Positions 33,149 to 42,726 of a stretch of 45,525 nt of DNA are shown one piece after another. The notes beneath the pieces are model-generated. The model ran no database searches and was not told the origin of the DNA. It worked only from the letters and a program-made list of their open reading frames with translations. The position numbers were made by a program, and so were the translations under genes. Source of the stretch: a bacterium (GTDB lineage: Bacteria; Verrucomicrobiota; Verrucomicrobiia; Limisphaerales; UBA11358); assembly GCA_021813325.1 (NCBI GenBank), contig JAKALA010000030.1, forward strand, positions 1-45,525. Direction: 5' to 3'. The number at the start of each line of letters is the position of its first letter. Position 1 is the first letter of the stretch.

Positions 33149-34041
33149 GCCCGAACTTTTGCCCGGGATTTGAGCGGCTCGATATGCACCAGCACGTCGC
33201 GCACGGTGGGGATTTCTTCCCGCAGCTTGTCCTTCACGTCATGAGCGATGCGATGCGACTGTTCCACCGTCATCTGCGGGTCCACTTCCACATGGATGTC
33301 CACAAAAAATTGGTAGCCCATCTTGCGCACATGGCACTTATCAATGTCATCCACGCCGGGAATAGTCCGGGCCATGACGCGAATTTGCTCAATCAGTTCG
33401 CGGTCAGGCGCCCGATCCATCAATTCATTGAACGCCGGTCGCAGCAGGCGCCAGCCGTTGAAGCCGATCACGCAAGCCGCCGCCAGCGCCGCCCAATTGT
33501 CGGCGGATTCATAACCTTTGCCGCCGAGCAGCGCGATGCAAATGCCGATAAACGCCGCCGCAGAGGTGATGGCGTCACTGCGATGGTGCCAGGCATCCGT
33601 TTCCACGGCGGAACTGGCGACCATTTGGGATTCGCGAAACACAAAGCGGAACAGCGTTTCTTTCAGGACAATGACGCCGATCAATAAAATCAAGGTCCAC
33701 AGCGAGGGGGCCTCGCGGGGTTGGTTGATGCCCGTGAGCGAATGAAACGCAATCATGCCCGCCGCCAGCAACAACATGGCCGACACGATGGCTGCCGCCA
33801 GCGGTTCCGCCTTGCCGTGGCCGTAGGGATGGTCTTCATCCGGCGGCGTTTCAGAAACCACCAGCCCGCGCCAGACGATGATCGAGCTGAAAATATCGGC
33901 GAGCGATTCCACGGCATCCGCGATCAAGGCCTGCGAATGGCCGAAAATGCCGGCGAGAAATTTTACGATCGTCAACGCCACGTTGACGGCAAGGCCGAGT
34001 AACGTGGCGCGGAGACTGCGTTGCAGACGGGCGGATGACAC
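33145..34041 (-). CDS. Cation diffusion facilitator transporter
   Basis: The 298-residue protein has six predicted transmembrane helices and the CDF metal sites: ALIADAVESLADIFSS in TM2 (aspartates), DEDHPYGHGKAEPLAA in the loop and DAWHHRSDAITS in TM5. A C-terminal cytoplasmic domain (MGYQFFVDIHVEVDPQMTV) follows. CDF proteins export divalent metals such as zinc or iron from the cytoplasm using the proton gradient; the metal is not clear. It overlaps the TrmN6-like gene by 4 bp. Confidence 0.92.
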   Translation of the reverse strand: MSSARLQRSLRATLLGLAVNVALTIVKFLAGIFGHSQALIADAVESLADIFSSIIVWRGLVVSETPPDEDHPYGHGKAEPLAAAIVSAMLLLAAGMIAFHSLTGINQPREAPSLWTLILLIGVIVLKETLFRFVFRESQMVASSAVETDAWHHRSDAITSAAAFIGICIALLGGKGYESADNWAALAAACVIGFNGWRLLRPAFNELMDRAPDRELIEQIRVMARTIPGVDDIDKCHVRKMGYQFFVDIHVEVDPQMTVEQSHRIAHDVKDKLREEIPTVRDVLVHIEPLKSRAKVRA

Positions 34042-34224
34042 GCGAAAAGTGTAGCGATTGATTTCTGCTGCCGCAAACTTTCACGCGGGAGCCACCAGGA
34101 CTTCCCGGTTTGCTGCGTCTTGGGAACGCTGGCGACTGGATTGACGAAGTGATTTACCCTGAGCACCGGCCATTTGTTTTTCCCTCGGCTCGACAAATTC
34201 CACTCTGCCAGCCATGCTGCGGCC

Positions 34225-34833
34225 ATGGCTTTTGCCCCAGAATCGCCGCTCGACTCTTTGTGGACGGAATACGGTCGCGTGTTTCAGTCCTGGGACGACC
34301 ATACCCTGGCGCGGTGGCTGGCGCAGACCTTGGGCCAGCTTGAAGGCCGGGCTTGGCGGCTTTCCCATCCGCTGGTCGGCACTTACCGCCTCGCCGCGCA
34401 GGTCGGGCACAGCCGCCAAATCTGGTTCAAACGCCTGGCCACACCGCCCGCCGCCTATGTGGAGGCGGCTTGTTGCCGCGCGCCCATGTTGCCGATGCTC
34501 ACGCGCGACGCCCGCACCGAAGGGCTGATTTGCCTGCATTGCAACGAAGTGCTCGTGCCGTTCGATGAAATTTCCTCCGAACTGAAGGCGCTGATCGAGC
34601 CTTGGGCCGGCAATTACGAGCCGGTTCACGCCGTGGCCCATTGGGATGACCGCCAGCGCAAACGCCCCGGCAACTACGACGCCGCGTTTGAATCGGCGGC
34701 GCGGGAAGCGGAAAAATTGCTCGCCTTCGGCGGCCAGCAGCTCGCGCCGCGATTCCTCGATGTTTATGGCGCCATCGTCTGGGAAGACCAGGACGAATGC
34801 CTGGAAGTCCGCCCTGAAGACGTCCGTTTGTGA
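34225..34833 (+). CDS. Hypothetical protein with one CxxC pair
   Basis: The 202-residue soluble protein shows GLICLHCNEVLVPFDEISSE (CxxC near residue 110) and the segment VHAVAHWDDRQRKRPGNYDAA. I do not recognise a family. The ATG at 34225 is preferred over an earlier frame opening at 34174. It is followed 3 bp later by the AsmA-like gene, so they are one transcript. Confidence 0.72.
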   Translation: MAFAPESPLDSLWTEYGRVFQSWDDHTLARWLAQTLGQLEGRAWRLSHPLVGTYRLAAQVGHSRQIWFKRLATPPAAYVEAACCRAPMLPMLTRDARTEGLICLHCNEVLVPFDEISSELKALIEPWAGNYEPVHAVAHWDDRQRKRPGNYDAAFESAAREAEKLLAFGGQQLAPRFLDVYGAIVWEDQDECLEVRPEDVRL

Positions 34834-34836
34834 GCC

Positions 34837-35508
34837 ATGAAAAAGATCTTAAAATGGTTTGCGATGCTGGTGCTGCTCCTAGTGGTGCTGGTGGTGGTGT
34901 TTTTTCTGTCGCTCGACAGCATCTTGCGCATCACGGTGGAAAACCGCATTCGCGCCCAGACGGGCATGGACGCGGAAATCGGCAAGTTCCACCTGGGCCT
35001 CTTGGAGCCGGTCATCACGATCAAGGATTTCAAAATCCATAATCCGCCCGATTTTGGCGGAACTCCTTTTCTCAGCATCCCGGAAATTCACGTGGAATAT
35101 GACCGTGAAGCGCTGCGGCACAGCCAAATTCACGTGACCCTCCTGCGTTTCAATCTCGGCGAGCTGGACATCGTGAAAAATGAAGCTGGCCAGACCAACC
35201 TGCTTTCCCTGGGGCTCGCGGTGCCAGCCAAAAGCAAAACCGTCGGCGCCCAGGGTTTGGCTGAGTTCAAACAGCGAACCGGCTTGGATTTCACGGGAAT
35301 TGACGTGCTGAATGTCTCCATCGGCTCCGCCAAATATATCGACCTCAAGAACCCCAACAACGACCGCCAGCAGAAGATCGGCATCGACAACCTGGTGGTC
35401 AAAAACATCAGAACGCCGGCGGACCTGACCGGACTGGCCGTGATGATCGGCCTGCGCAGCCGCGATTTTTTCACCTCCATTCTTGGCCTCGAGGCGTTTC
35501 TGAAATGA
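34837..35508 (+). CDS. AsmA-like membrane-anchored protein
   Basis: The 223-residue protein has an N-terminal anchor (FAMLVLLLVVLVVVFFL) and then a beta-rich domain with RIRAQTGMDAEIGKFHLGLL and VITIKDFKIHNPPDFGG, which resembles the start of AsmA/TamB-type lipid-transfer proteins. The protein is much shorter than AsmA and has only the N-terminal type of module. It likely acts in the periplasm, anchored to the inner membrane; the role is unknown. Confidence 0.75.
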   Translation: MKKILKWFAMLVLLLVVLVVVFFLSLDSILRITVENRIRAQTGMDAEIGKFHLGLLEPVITIKDFKIHNPPDFGGTPFLSIPEIHVEYDREALRHSQIHVTLLRFNLGELDIVKNEAGQTNLLSLGLAVPAKSKTVGAQGLAEFKQRTGLDFTGIDVLNVSIGSAKYIDLKNPNNDRQQKIGIDNLVVKNIRTPADLTGLAVMIGLRSRDFFTSILGLEAFLK

Positions 35509-35647
35509 CGCGATTGATACAAGTTTTCCCACAAGCCTCGCACTTTTGCGTTTTACCTTCCGGGCAGCATGTGACGTCAAAATAATCCGGCGAGTTTCCC
35601 GCTTTTGACTTCCGGGCATTTTCGTTTAACTTGGTTTCCCTGAAATC

Positions 35648-36931
35648 ATGGCTGCCATCAATTTGACGGAACAAATGACGCAACTGGCCAAGCAGGCCAA
35701 AGCCGCGTCGCGCCAGCTGGCCACGCTTACCACGGCGGAGAAAAACGCGTGTCTGCTCGCCATGGCCACCGCGCTGGAGCAAAACGCCGACGCCATCAAA
35801 AAAGCCAACGCGCTGGACATGGAATTAGGCGCCAAACTGGGCCTTTCCTCCGCCATGCTCGACCGGCTCAAGCTGGACGACAAGCGCATTGCCGGCATGG
35901 CCAAAGGTCTGCGGGACGTGGCGGCGTTGCCCGATCCGGTCGGCAAAATTTTGGACGAGCGCACGCGGCCGAACGGCCTGAAACTCCAGAAGATTTCCAC
36001 GCCCATCGGCGTTGTCGTCATCATTTACGAATCGCGTCCGAACGTGACCGCCGATGCTGCGAGCCTGTGTTTCAAATCCGGCAACACCACGATTCTGCGC
36101 GGCGGCAAGGAAGCGCTGAATTCGAATCAGATCATCGCCAAAACCATGATTGAGGCGGGTAAAATCGCGCATAAAGAGTTTCCTGAACACGCCATCCAGG
36201 TGGTGCCCACGTCCGATCGCGAGGCCATTCCGGTTTTGCTCTCGCTCACGCCATACGTGGACCTCTGCATGCCGCGCGGCGGCGAAAGCCTCATCCGCGC
36301 CGTGGCGGATTGCTCCAAGGTTCCCGTCATCAAACACTACAAAGGCGTCTGCCACGTTTTCGTGGATGCCGACGCCGACTTGAAGATGGCCGAGGCGATC
36401 GTGCTGAACGCGAAGGTTCAGCGCCCTGGAGTTTGCAACGCGGTTGAAACGCTGCTGGTGGACAAGGCTCTCGCAAACAGTTTTCTCCCGCAGATGGCGC
36501 AGATGCTCGCAGAAAAAAAGGTCAAGTTTTTCACGGATGATGCCACCCGCGAAATCTTGAAACCTTTGACCTTGAATCTCGAACCCGCATCGGAACAAAA
36601 CTGGTTCACGGAATACAACGATTACATTCTGAATGTCCGCGTGGTGGATGGCGTGAAAGCCGCCGTCGATCACATCAACCATTACGGCTCCGCTCATTCG
36701 GACAGCATCGTCACAAAGAACGAGGCGCACGCGAAACAGTTTCTCGCCGGCGTGGACTCGGCGGCGGTGTATTGGAACGCCAGCACACGCTTCACCGACG
36801 GCGGCGAATTCGGCATGGGCGCCGAAATTGGCATCAGCACCGACAAGATCGGCGCGCGCGGGCCGATGGGCTTGGATGAATTGACCAGCTACAAATGGCT
36901 GGGCATTGGGAGTGGGCAAATCCGGAATTAA
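35648..36931 (+). CDS. proA: Glutamate-5-semialdehyde dehydrogenase
   Basis: The 427-residue protein has the gamma-glutamyl phosphate reductase signature: VVIIYESRPNVTADAASLCF, GNTTILRGGKEALNSN, VPVIKHYKGVCHVFVD, the catalytic cysteine in RPGVCNAVETLLV, and GEFGMGAEIGISTDK near the end. It reduces gamma-glutamyl phosphate with NADPH in proline synthesis. proB is not adjacent. Length is normal for the family and all main motifs are present. Confidence 0.96.
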   Translation: MAAINLTEQMTQLAKQAKAASRQLATLTTAEKNACLLAMATALEQNADAIKKANALDMELGAKLGLSSAMLDRLKLDDKRIAGMAKGLRDVAALPDPVGKILDERTRPNGLKLQKISTPIGVVVIIYESRPNVTADAASLCFKSGNTTILRGGKEALNSNQIIAKTMIEAGKIAHKEFPEHAIQVVPTSDREAIPVLLSLTPYVDLCMPRGGESLIRAVADCSKVPVIKHYKGVCHVFVDADADLKMAEAIVLNAKVQRPGVCNAVETLLVDKALANSFLPQMAQMLAEKKVKFFTDDATREILKPLTLNLEPASEQNWFTEYNDYILNVRVVDGVKAAVDHINHYGSAHSDSIVTKNEAHAKQFLAGVDSAAVYWNASTRFTDGGEFGMGAEIGISTDKIGARGPMGLDELTSYKWLGIGSGQIRN

Positions 36932-36950
36932 TTCAAAAAGTTGAAAGCGT

Positions 36951-39032
36951 CTATTTGTAAATCGCCGTTTGCTTTTTGCTGAACTGCGTCGGTTCCGGCG
37001 TTGCCGCGCCGCCGGCGTTGATCAACAGATTGTCAAAGCAAGCAGTGTGGCGCGCTTTACTGTCGCCGGTGACAAGTCCGGCCATGCCGTTGGAATGGAG
37101 GTTGTTCGTGACGGATAAAACCTGCGCACCGTCCACAAAGCCGGTGATCGTGGCGCCGGCAAATTGCAGTTTCACATTGTGCCATTGATCGGCGGCAAAG
37201 TTTTTGATGTTTCCGGCGATCATTGATTTTTCGCCGCGCTTGCTGGAATTGCCGGCGGCCCGCAGCGCCGCCTGATGTTCCTTGTCTCCCAAGTCCGCTT
37301 CGCCAGCCTTGCCATTGATGGCGACCAACGCGTAAGCGCCGTCTGCCGCCAGTCGCAAATAATATCCCTTGGGCGTGCAGCCGTAGCCGTCACCAACATC
37401 GTGAACGCGACCCATAACGCCGGCCCAGCCGCCGTCGTCGAGCAGAAGGTCTGCGCTGACTTCATAGTCCTGCCAGTGTTCGTCGCCGATGATCGTGTAA
37501 GGCATCCATTCGGGCGCCCAGCTCTGCGGTTTTTGCGCGACGACTTGTCGGAGACATTTTCCGGTTTTGTCCGGGCGATCGGCAATTTCAAAAACGCCGG
37601 CAATGTCCGCCGTGTAGTGTGGCAAAAACCCGAATTGTTTTGGCGAAGCATATTCCTCGAACGTCTCGTAATATGGAAACGGGAATTTCTGCTGGGCGGG
37701 AATGTGGTCAAACGCGCCTTTTTGTTGGCCGGTTGTCGTGGAAATTGAATAAAGCGCGTTTGGCTCCAGCACGATGGTGAAGGCGCCCTGCTTGGGGTTG
37801 ATGTCAGCCTGCCGGACAAATTGTTCTTTCACGTCACTGCGCCAAACGCAAAGTTTGCCGACCGACAAACCGCCGCCGATGTTGAAGGTGACGGTCTGGA
37901 CCGACTTCGCGGCCTTGGTTTCAAAAATCACGCTGTAATCCTTGCCCGGAGATTTCAACGTAATGAACGAGCCGCCGGCGGCAAGCTTGCCACAGCCGCC
38001 GTTGAGATAGGTCCACCCGACTTTTGAAAATTGTCCGTAGTGCGCATAGCCCCACAACACTTCGCGCGGATGATAATTCCCGCTCCACGGAGAGTTGGCG
38101 ATCATTGCGGCCGGATCTTCCGCATACGGTTCCACCGGATACACCGAGCCGACGAGATACCAGTTCACAATTTTCGTCACGCCGCTGACGAGAAAATTAT
38201 CATTGAACGCTTTCACCAAACTGATCTCGCAGTCAAACCCCTTTTTATAGACGTGTTCCTCGCTGTTCCAAATTGGTTTGTCGAATTCTCCGGCCAGCTT
38301 CAACACATCCGGCGGCGTCGGTTGGTCCGCCATGGTGTGATTGCTGAATATGGCCACGGCCTTGCGGAGCGCCAGGTCGTTGGTCATGTGGCGTGTCCAG
38401 TCGAATTTGGTTTTGTCCCAGTTATCGAAACCATGAATCGGGACTTTTTCCAGCCCGTGGGCGTTGAGAGTGGCGCGAAATATTTTAGCAAAATCCTCGT
38501 TGACGCCTTTTTCATTGCGGCAGCCGATGGCGTCCAAAGACAGGCCGTAAACCGATTTCAATCCTTGAATCCATTTGACGTAATAATCGCACATGTCCTG
38601 CGACCAGAATTCGCCGTTGCCCACCCAGCCGGGACAGCCCCAAGCGCAGGCGTCGAGCGTGAGGTCGGGATTGCGTTTCTTAGCCTCGCGCATCAGCCAC
38701 CATTCGTAGCCGCGGCGGAAATTCAAATCGTCCCGTGTGTGCATGTGGCTCGGCTCGGAACCCTGCGTGGAATTGCCGTCGCCGGGAACTTCCACCAGCA
38801 GCGCGCTCATGGATGCGCCGAACTTGGGCTTGAACAACAAATCCAGAATCTGGCTGCGTTGCGGTTCGGGATAATCCTTCAACAACACCGACGTTGCACC
38901 GCCACCGCTGACCGCACCGATCCCGTCGAAACGCTTGCCGCCAGCCTCGCCATTGAGCTGCACGGTTTGGTCGGCTAAGGCCGAAACCAAAAAACCGGAC
39001 ATTAATGCAGCGGCGACAAAACGGATTTTCAT
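36951..39032 (-). CDS. GH59-type galactosylceramidase-like glycosidase, secreted
   Basis: The 693-residue protein has a signal peptide (VAAALMSGFLVSALA) and a GH59-like TIM barrel: KRFDGIGAVSGGGATSVLL at the start, acid/base region AIGCRNEKGVN and nucleophile region PIWNSEEHVYKKG. A beta-sandwich and a lectin-like C-terminal domain (YYLRLAADGAYALVAING) follow, the order found in galactocerebrosidases. Such enzymes remove beta-galactose from glycolipids or related glycans; the bacterial substrate is unknown. It is convergent with proA and divergent from the ATP-grasp-like gene. Confidence 0.88.
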   Translation of the reverse strand: MKIRFVAAALMSGFLVSALADQTVQLNGEAGGKRFDGIGAVSGGGATSVLLKDYPEPQRSQILDLLFKPKFGASMSALLVEVPGDGNSTQGSEPSHMHTRDDLNFRRGYEWWLMREAKKRNPDLTLDACAWGCPGWVGNGEFWSQDMCDYYVKWIQGLKSVYGLSLDAIGCRNEKGVNEDFAKIFRATLNAHGLEKVPIHGFDNWDKTKFDWTRHMTNDLALRKAVAIFSNHTMADQPTPPDVLKLAGEFDKPIWNSEEHVYKKGFDCEISLVKAFNDNFLVSGVTKIVNWYLVGSVYPVEPYAEDPAAMIANSPWSGNYHPREVLWGYAHYGQFSKVGWTYLNGGCGKLAAGGSFITLKSPGKDYSVIFETKAAKSVQTVTFNIGGGLSVGKLCVWRSDVKEQFVRQADINPKQGAFTIVLEPNALYSISTTTGQQKGAFDHIPAQQKFPFPYYETFEEYASPKQFGFLPHYTADIAGVFEIADRPDKTGKCLRQVVAQKPQSWAPEWMPYTIIGDEHWQDYEVSADLLLDDGGWAGVMGRVHDVGDGYGCTPKGYYLRLAADGAYALVAINGKAGEADLGDKEHQAALRAAGNSSKRGEKSMIAGNIKNFAADQWHNVKLQFAGATITGFVDGAQVLSVTNNLHSNGMAGLVTGDSKARHTACFDNLLINAGGAATPEPTQFSKKQTAIYK

Positions 39033-39185
39033 GATTCAGAAAGTATGTTTGAAGTCCCTCCGCCCGTCATGTAGTGAGAGTTCGGGACAGGAATTAGTTT
39101 CGGTTTTAAAAGATTCTGGCCGCCGCCAGCAAGCGCACTTGTCAGTCGCCGATTTAGTTGCGAACTTCTTGCCCATGGTCAACAC

Positions 39186-40547
39186 ATGAACACCGCCAAA
39201 CAAGCCAAATTCATCCGTAATTCGCTTCCGCCCGGCGGTTTATTCGCCGGCATGGAATGGAAAGTATCACCAACACCGTTTCCACTGGGCGAAAAATTGG
39301 CGAAAGACCTCGAATCGCTTGGACGCGTGCTGTTGCAGTTTTATCGCGCCACCAATTTGCTCTATCGCAAAAGCGTGGAAGGCAAGCAGCCGGAATGGGT
39401 CGCCCGCTGGCTGGACCTTGGCAAGCCTGCGGAGCTGATTGAGCTTCAACGTTCGGACGCCTTCAAGAGCGATGTGCCACGCGTCATTCGTCCGGACGTT
39501 TTGATCACGGAAGATGGCTTCAGCATTACGGAACTGGATTCCGTCCCCGGTGGCATCGGCCTGGCGGCGTGGCTGAATCAAACGTATTGCCAATTGCCAA
39601 TTGCCGATGGCCAAACTGATAAATTGGAAATTGAAAATTGGAAATTGAAAATGCTGGGCGGTGCCGATGGTATGATGCGCGGGTTCGCGTCCATTTTCGG
39701 TGACGCCAGACAAGCTCACATTGTCGTTTCGGAAGAGGCGGCGACTTACAAGCCGGAGATGGCATGGCTGGCGGAACAGTTGAATTTGCGCGGCGACGCC
39801 ACTTTCAACCTTCAATCTTCGACCTTCAACCAATTCGCCGAAGGCGACGCGGTTTACCGGTTCTTCGAGCTGTTCGACCTGCCGAATGTCGCCAATGCCA
39901 AACAGATTTTTGAGCTGGCGGCAGAGAAGAAAATCCACCTGACGCCGCCGCCCAAACCGATTTTTGAGGAAAAAATGCTGTTCGCATTGTTGTGGAACCG
40001 CAACCTGCAAAACTTCTGGCGGCAGGAACTGGGCGAAGGATTTGTCGCACGGCTCAAAAAAATCATTCCTTACACCTGGCTCGTCGATCCGAGGCCGTTG
40101 CCGCCGCACGGAGCGATCCCGGAATTGAATTTGACCGACTGGCAGCAGTTGAAATCGCTGTCACAAAAGAAGCGCGACCTGATTTTGAAGGTTTCCGGCT
40201 TCTCCGAAAATGCCTGGGGCGCGCGTGGCGTGTTCCTCGGCAGCGATTTGTCGCAGGCCGATTGGAGCGCCGCCGTGGACGCGGCGTTGCGTGATTTTGA
40301 AAAATCGCCGAACGTCCTGCAGCGCTTCCACAAGCCGGCGCAGGTGGACGCGAGCTGGTTTGACTTCGCAAAAAATGAACTGGTGCCGACGAAAGGCCGG
40401 GTCCGGCTGTGCCCGTATTATTTCGTCAGCGGCGAAGGCGATGCCGCGCGGCCCGCGCTGGGCGGCGTGCTGGCGACGATCGTGCCCGCCGATAAAAAAA
40501 TTGTGCATGGAATGAGCGACGCTATTCTAGCGCCTTGTTCCGTATGA
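39186..40547 (+). CDS. ATP-grasp-like protein, family uncertain
   Basis: The 453-residue protein has features that resemble circularly permuted ATP-grasp enzymes: VLITEDGFSITELDSVPGG, LILKVSGFSENAWGARGVFL (possible ATP-binding glycine loop) and VRLCPYYFVSGEGDAARPA. The substrate is unknown. Residues about 134-157 and 206-215 are encoded by heptanucleotide tandem repeats (39586-39655 and 39803-39830), kept in frame. The start ATG at 39186 gives MNTAKQAKFIRNSLPPGG. Its stop overlaps the ATG of the MarC gene, so the two are coupled. Confidence 0.65.
   Translation: MNTAKQAKFIRNSLPPGGLFAGMEWKVSPTPFPLGEKLAKDLESLGRVLLQFYRATNLLYRKSVEGKQPEWVARWLDLGKPAELIELQRSDAFKSDVPRVIRPDVLITEDGFSITELDSVPGGIGLAAWLNQTYCQLPIADGQTDKLEIENWKLKMLGGADGMMRGFASIFGDARQAHIVVSEEAATYKPEMAWLAEQLNLRGDATFNLQSSTFNQFAEGDAVYRFFELFDLPNVANAKQIFELAAEKKIHLTPPPKPIFEEKMLFALLWNRNLQNFWRQELGEGFVARLKKIIPYTWLVDPRPLPPHGAIPELNLTDWQQLKSLSQKKRDLILKVSGFSENAWGARGVFLGSDLSQADWSAAVDAALRDFEKSPNVLQRFHKPAQVDASWFDFAKNELVPTKGRVRLCPYYFVSGEGDAARPALGGVLATIVPADKKIVHGMSDAILAPCSV
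39586..39655. repeat. Ten-unit heptanucleotide tandem repeat inside a gene
   Basis: Units in order: ATTGCCA, ATTGCCA, ATTGCCG, ATGGCCA, AACTGAT, AAATTGG, AAATTGA, AAATTGG, AAATTGA, AAATGCT. The repeat encodes the low-complexity segment around QTDKLEIENWKLKML of the ATP-grasp-like protein. Confidence 0.85.
39803..39830. repeat. Four-unit heptanucleotide tandem repeat inside a gene
   Basis: TTTCAAC, CTTCAAT, CTTCGAC, CTTCAAC, encoding FNLQSSTFN in the ATP-grasp-like protein, 148 bp after the first intragenic repeat. The unit differs from that repeat but the 7-nt period is the same. Confidence 0.75.
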
Positions 40548-41179
40548 ATCTTTTTGAATACAGTTTGCTCGCGGCAAGCTCGTTGTTCGTCATTGTCGAT
40601 CCCTTCGCGGTCATTCCCGCCTTCATCGCCATGACGCCGAACGACACGCCGGCGGAGCGCTCGCGCATGGCCAAAATCGCGAGTTTCGTGGTGGCGGGTG
40701 TGCTGCTGGTCTTCGCTTTTGCCGGTCAATGGGTGTTCAAATTTCTGGGCATTACCATGTCGGCCTTCCAAATCGCGGCGAGCATTGTTCTGCTGCTGGT
40801 GGCGCTGGACATGTTGCGGGCGCAACGGTCGCGCGTGCAGGAAACCCAGGAGGAAACGGTGGCGGGCGCGGAAAAAACGGACATCGCCGTGACGCCGCTG
40901 GCCATTCCCATGCTCTCCGGACCGGGCGCCATTTCCACGGTCATTCTGCTGCAATCAGAAGCGAAAACCATCTGGCACAATCTGGCGCTGTGCGGCAGCA
41001 TTCTGTTCGTCGCCCTGGCCAATTACTGGATTCTGCGAATGGCCGCGCACGGCGCCAAGCGGCTGAATCCGATTGCCCTGCGCATTGGCACGCGCGTGAT
41101 GGGCTTGTTGCTGGCGGCGATTGCCGTGCAATTCATGCTGAACGGCATCAAAGCGCTCAAGCCGGGACTGCTGGATTAA
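40544..41179 (+). CDS. MarC-family integral membrane protein
   Basis: The 211-residue protein has six predicted transmembrane helices and the MarC motifs: FVIVDPFAVIPAFIAMTP near the start and AVTPLAIPMLSGPGAISTVI in the middle, as in the MarC/UPF0056 family. Despite the name, the family's transport substrate is unsettled. The ATG at 40544 overlaps the stop of the preceding gene (ATGA), so it is translated with it. Confidence 0.9.
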   Translation: MNLFEYSLLAASSLFVIVDPFAVIPAFIAMTPNDTPAERSRMAKIASFVVAGVLLVFAFAGQWVFKFLGITMSAFQIAASIVLLLVALDMLRAQRSRVQETQEETVAGAEKTDIAVTPLAIPMLSGPGAISTVILLQSEAKTIWHNLALCGSILFVALANYWILRMAAHGAKRLNPIALRIGTRVMGLLLAAIAVQFMLNGIKALKPGLLD

Positions 41180-41541
41180 GTTGCGGTGGTTTCTTGAAGT
41201 TTCCCCGTGTTATCGAGCCTTGAATGGCGAGGATTGGAGGTAAAACGAGCACGGCGGTGGTGGGTTGATTTATTTAGTAATCCTTTGGAATTGGGGATAA
41301 AACGTAAAAACTGATTGCAAAATTTCAGGCATGACGTGTAATAAATCGCTTTGCACCAAATCAGTGAAATTAACATTAGCGCCATGGCCTCAACCCCCTG
41401 TGCCGGCAACTTTGGAAGTGGCCGGGCAGCTTCCCTTCGACGGTGCAAATCCTCAAGGGCCGTTTGTGAATTCTCAAAGCACGGACGGACCGGCCTTAAA
41501 CCATAACCACAAAACACAACACAACTAGAAAGATAGTAATT
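41180..41541. other. 362-bp intergenic region before the glycan-use operon
   Basis: No gene is supported. It must carry the promoter and leader of the transporter/kinase/mannosidase operon. The last 40 bp are A/C-rich (ACCACAAAACACAACACAAC) and contain GAAAGATA about 12 bp before the ATG, possibly a weak ribosome site. I found no convincing operator dyad or riboswitch. Confidence 0.5.
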
Positions 41542-42699
41542 ATGCGAATTCAAACCCTGCCGATTTTCCTGGCCTTCCTTGTCATGGGCGTGGCCGACGC
41601 CATGGGGCCTCTGTCTGATACCGTGCAGAAGGAGTATCATCTCAGCACGGTCATGGCGACGTTGATGCCATTTTTTGTTTTTATCGCGTTTGCCATCTTC
41701 AGTGTGCCTGGCGGTTTGCTGGCGGCACGCATCGGCAAGAAAAAATTGCTCCTGCTTGGCCTTGGCATCAACGCGCTGGCCATGCTCGTGCCCAGCGTGA
41801 TGAGCCCGGGTTTCGCCGTCTTGCTAACTTGTATCTTCTTTCTTGGTGTCGGCACCACGTTTTTGCAAGTGGCCGGCAATCCGATCATGCGCGATGTAAG
41901 CGCCCAGGGAAATTACAGCCGAAATTTGGCCCTGGCCCAAGGTGTCAAGGGCATTGGCAGCTCCGGTTCCTCCTGGCTGGTGAGCACGATTACCGGCGTG
42001 GCCATGTTCGCGGCCTTGAAAGAAATGGGCTGGCGCGGTTCGTTCCCGGTGTTTTTCATCCTAATGGCCATCGCGTTCGTCACCGTCGCCATGTTGAAAA
42101 TTCAAGAAACCAAGCCCGATGTGCCGCCAAGCATTGGCTCCAGCCTGGGCCTGTTACAGGAACCGGTTTTTGCCTTGGCCGTTATGGGCATCTTTCTTTA
42201 CGTGGGCGCGGAAGTTTGCATGGGCCGCTTTTTATTGCCCGGCTTGAAGGACATGGGCATGAGCGATGAATCGGCCGCCAAATACGGCGCGCCGATGTTC
42301 TTTGCTTTGCTCACGGTGGGACGTTTGCTTGGTGGTGCGGTGCTGTCCATCATGAGCCCGCGGGCCTTTTTCCGGGTTTCGGCCTTTTTAGGTCTTGTCG
42401 GCGGCATCATTCTCATGACCGGTCAGGAACCGCTCGCGATCGCGGGTGTCATCGCGGCGGGCTTCGGCTTTGCCAACATCTGGCCGATGTTGTTCTCGAT
42501 CACGGTCGAAGAAAAACCTGAACGCTCCAGTGAACTGTCAGGTCTCATGTGTATGGCCATCTCCGGCGGCGCGATTGTTCCGCTTGTCATGGGCAAGCTC
42601 GTGGACAACGGTATGAAATCCATGGCTTTCGTGGTTCCAGCCGTGTGCTTTGCTTATCTCTTATTGCTCTCGCTCAAGGGTGGCAAAAAAACTGCGTAA
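41542..42699 (+). CDS. FucP/GluP-like major facilitator sugar transporter
   Basis: The 385-residue protein has about twelve transmembrane helices and MFS signatures: loop 2-3 GGLLAARIGKKKLLLLGL and TFLQVAGNPIMRDVSAQGN, the latter typical of the fucose/glucose/galactose:H+ symporter group. It should import a hexose or deoxyhexose. It is the first gene of a three-gene operon: the ROK kinase starts 27 bp later, then the GH125 mannosidase. This context makes mannose the most likely sugar. Confidence 0.87.
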   Translation: MRIQTLPIFLAFLVMGVADAMGPLSDTVQKEYHLSTVMATLMPFFVFIAFAIFSVPGGLLAARIGKKKLLLLGLGINALAMLVPSVMSPGFAVLLTCIFFLGVGTTFLQVAGNPIMRDVSAQGNYSRNLALAQGVKGIGSSGSSWLVSTITGVAMFAALKEMGWRGSFPVFFILMAIAFVTVAMLKIQETKPDVPPSIGSSLGLLQEPVFALAVMGIFLYVGAEVCMGRFLLPGLKDMGMSDESAAKYGAPMFFALLTVGRLLGGAVLSIMSPRAFFRVSAFLGLVGGIILMTGQEPLAIAGVIAAGFGFANIWPMLFSITVEEKPERSSELSGLMCMAISGGAIVPLVMGKLVDNGMKSMAFVVPAVCFAYLLLLSLKGGKKTA

Positions 42700-42726
42700 T
42701 CAACCTGTAACGATTTGATAAAAATC

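Noticed and set aside
34081-34641. Minus-strand frame opposite the CxxC hypothetical protein
   Set aside because: The plus-strand frame has an ATG start, is coupled to the next gene and has a zinc-like motif; the minus frame has none of these.
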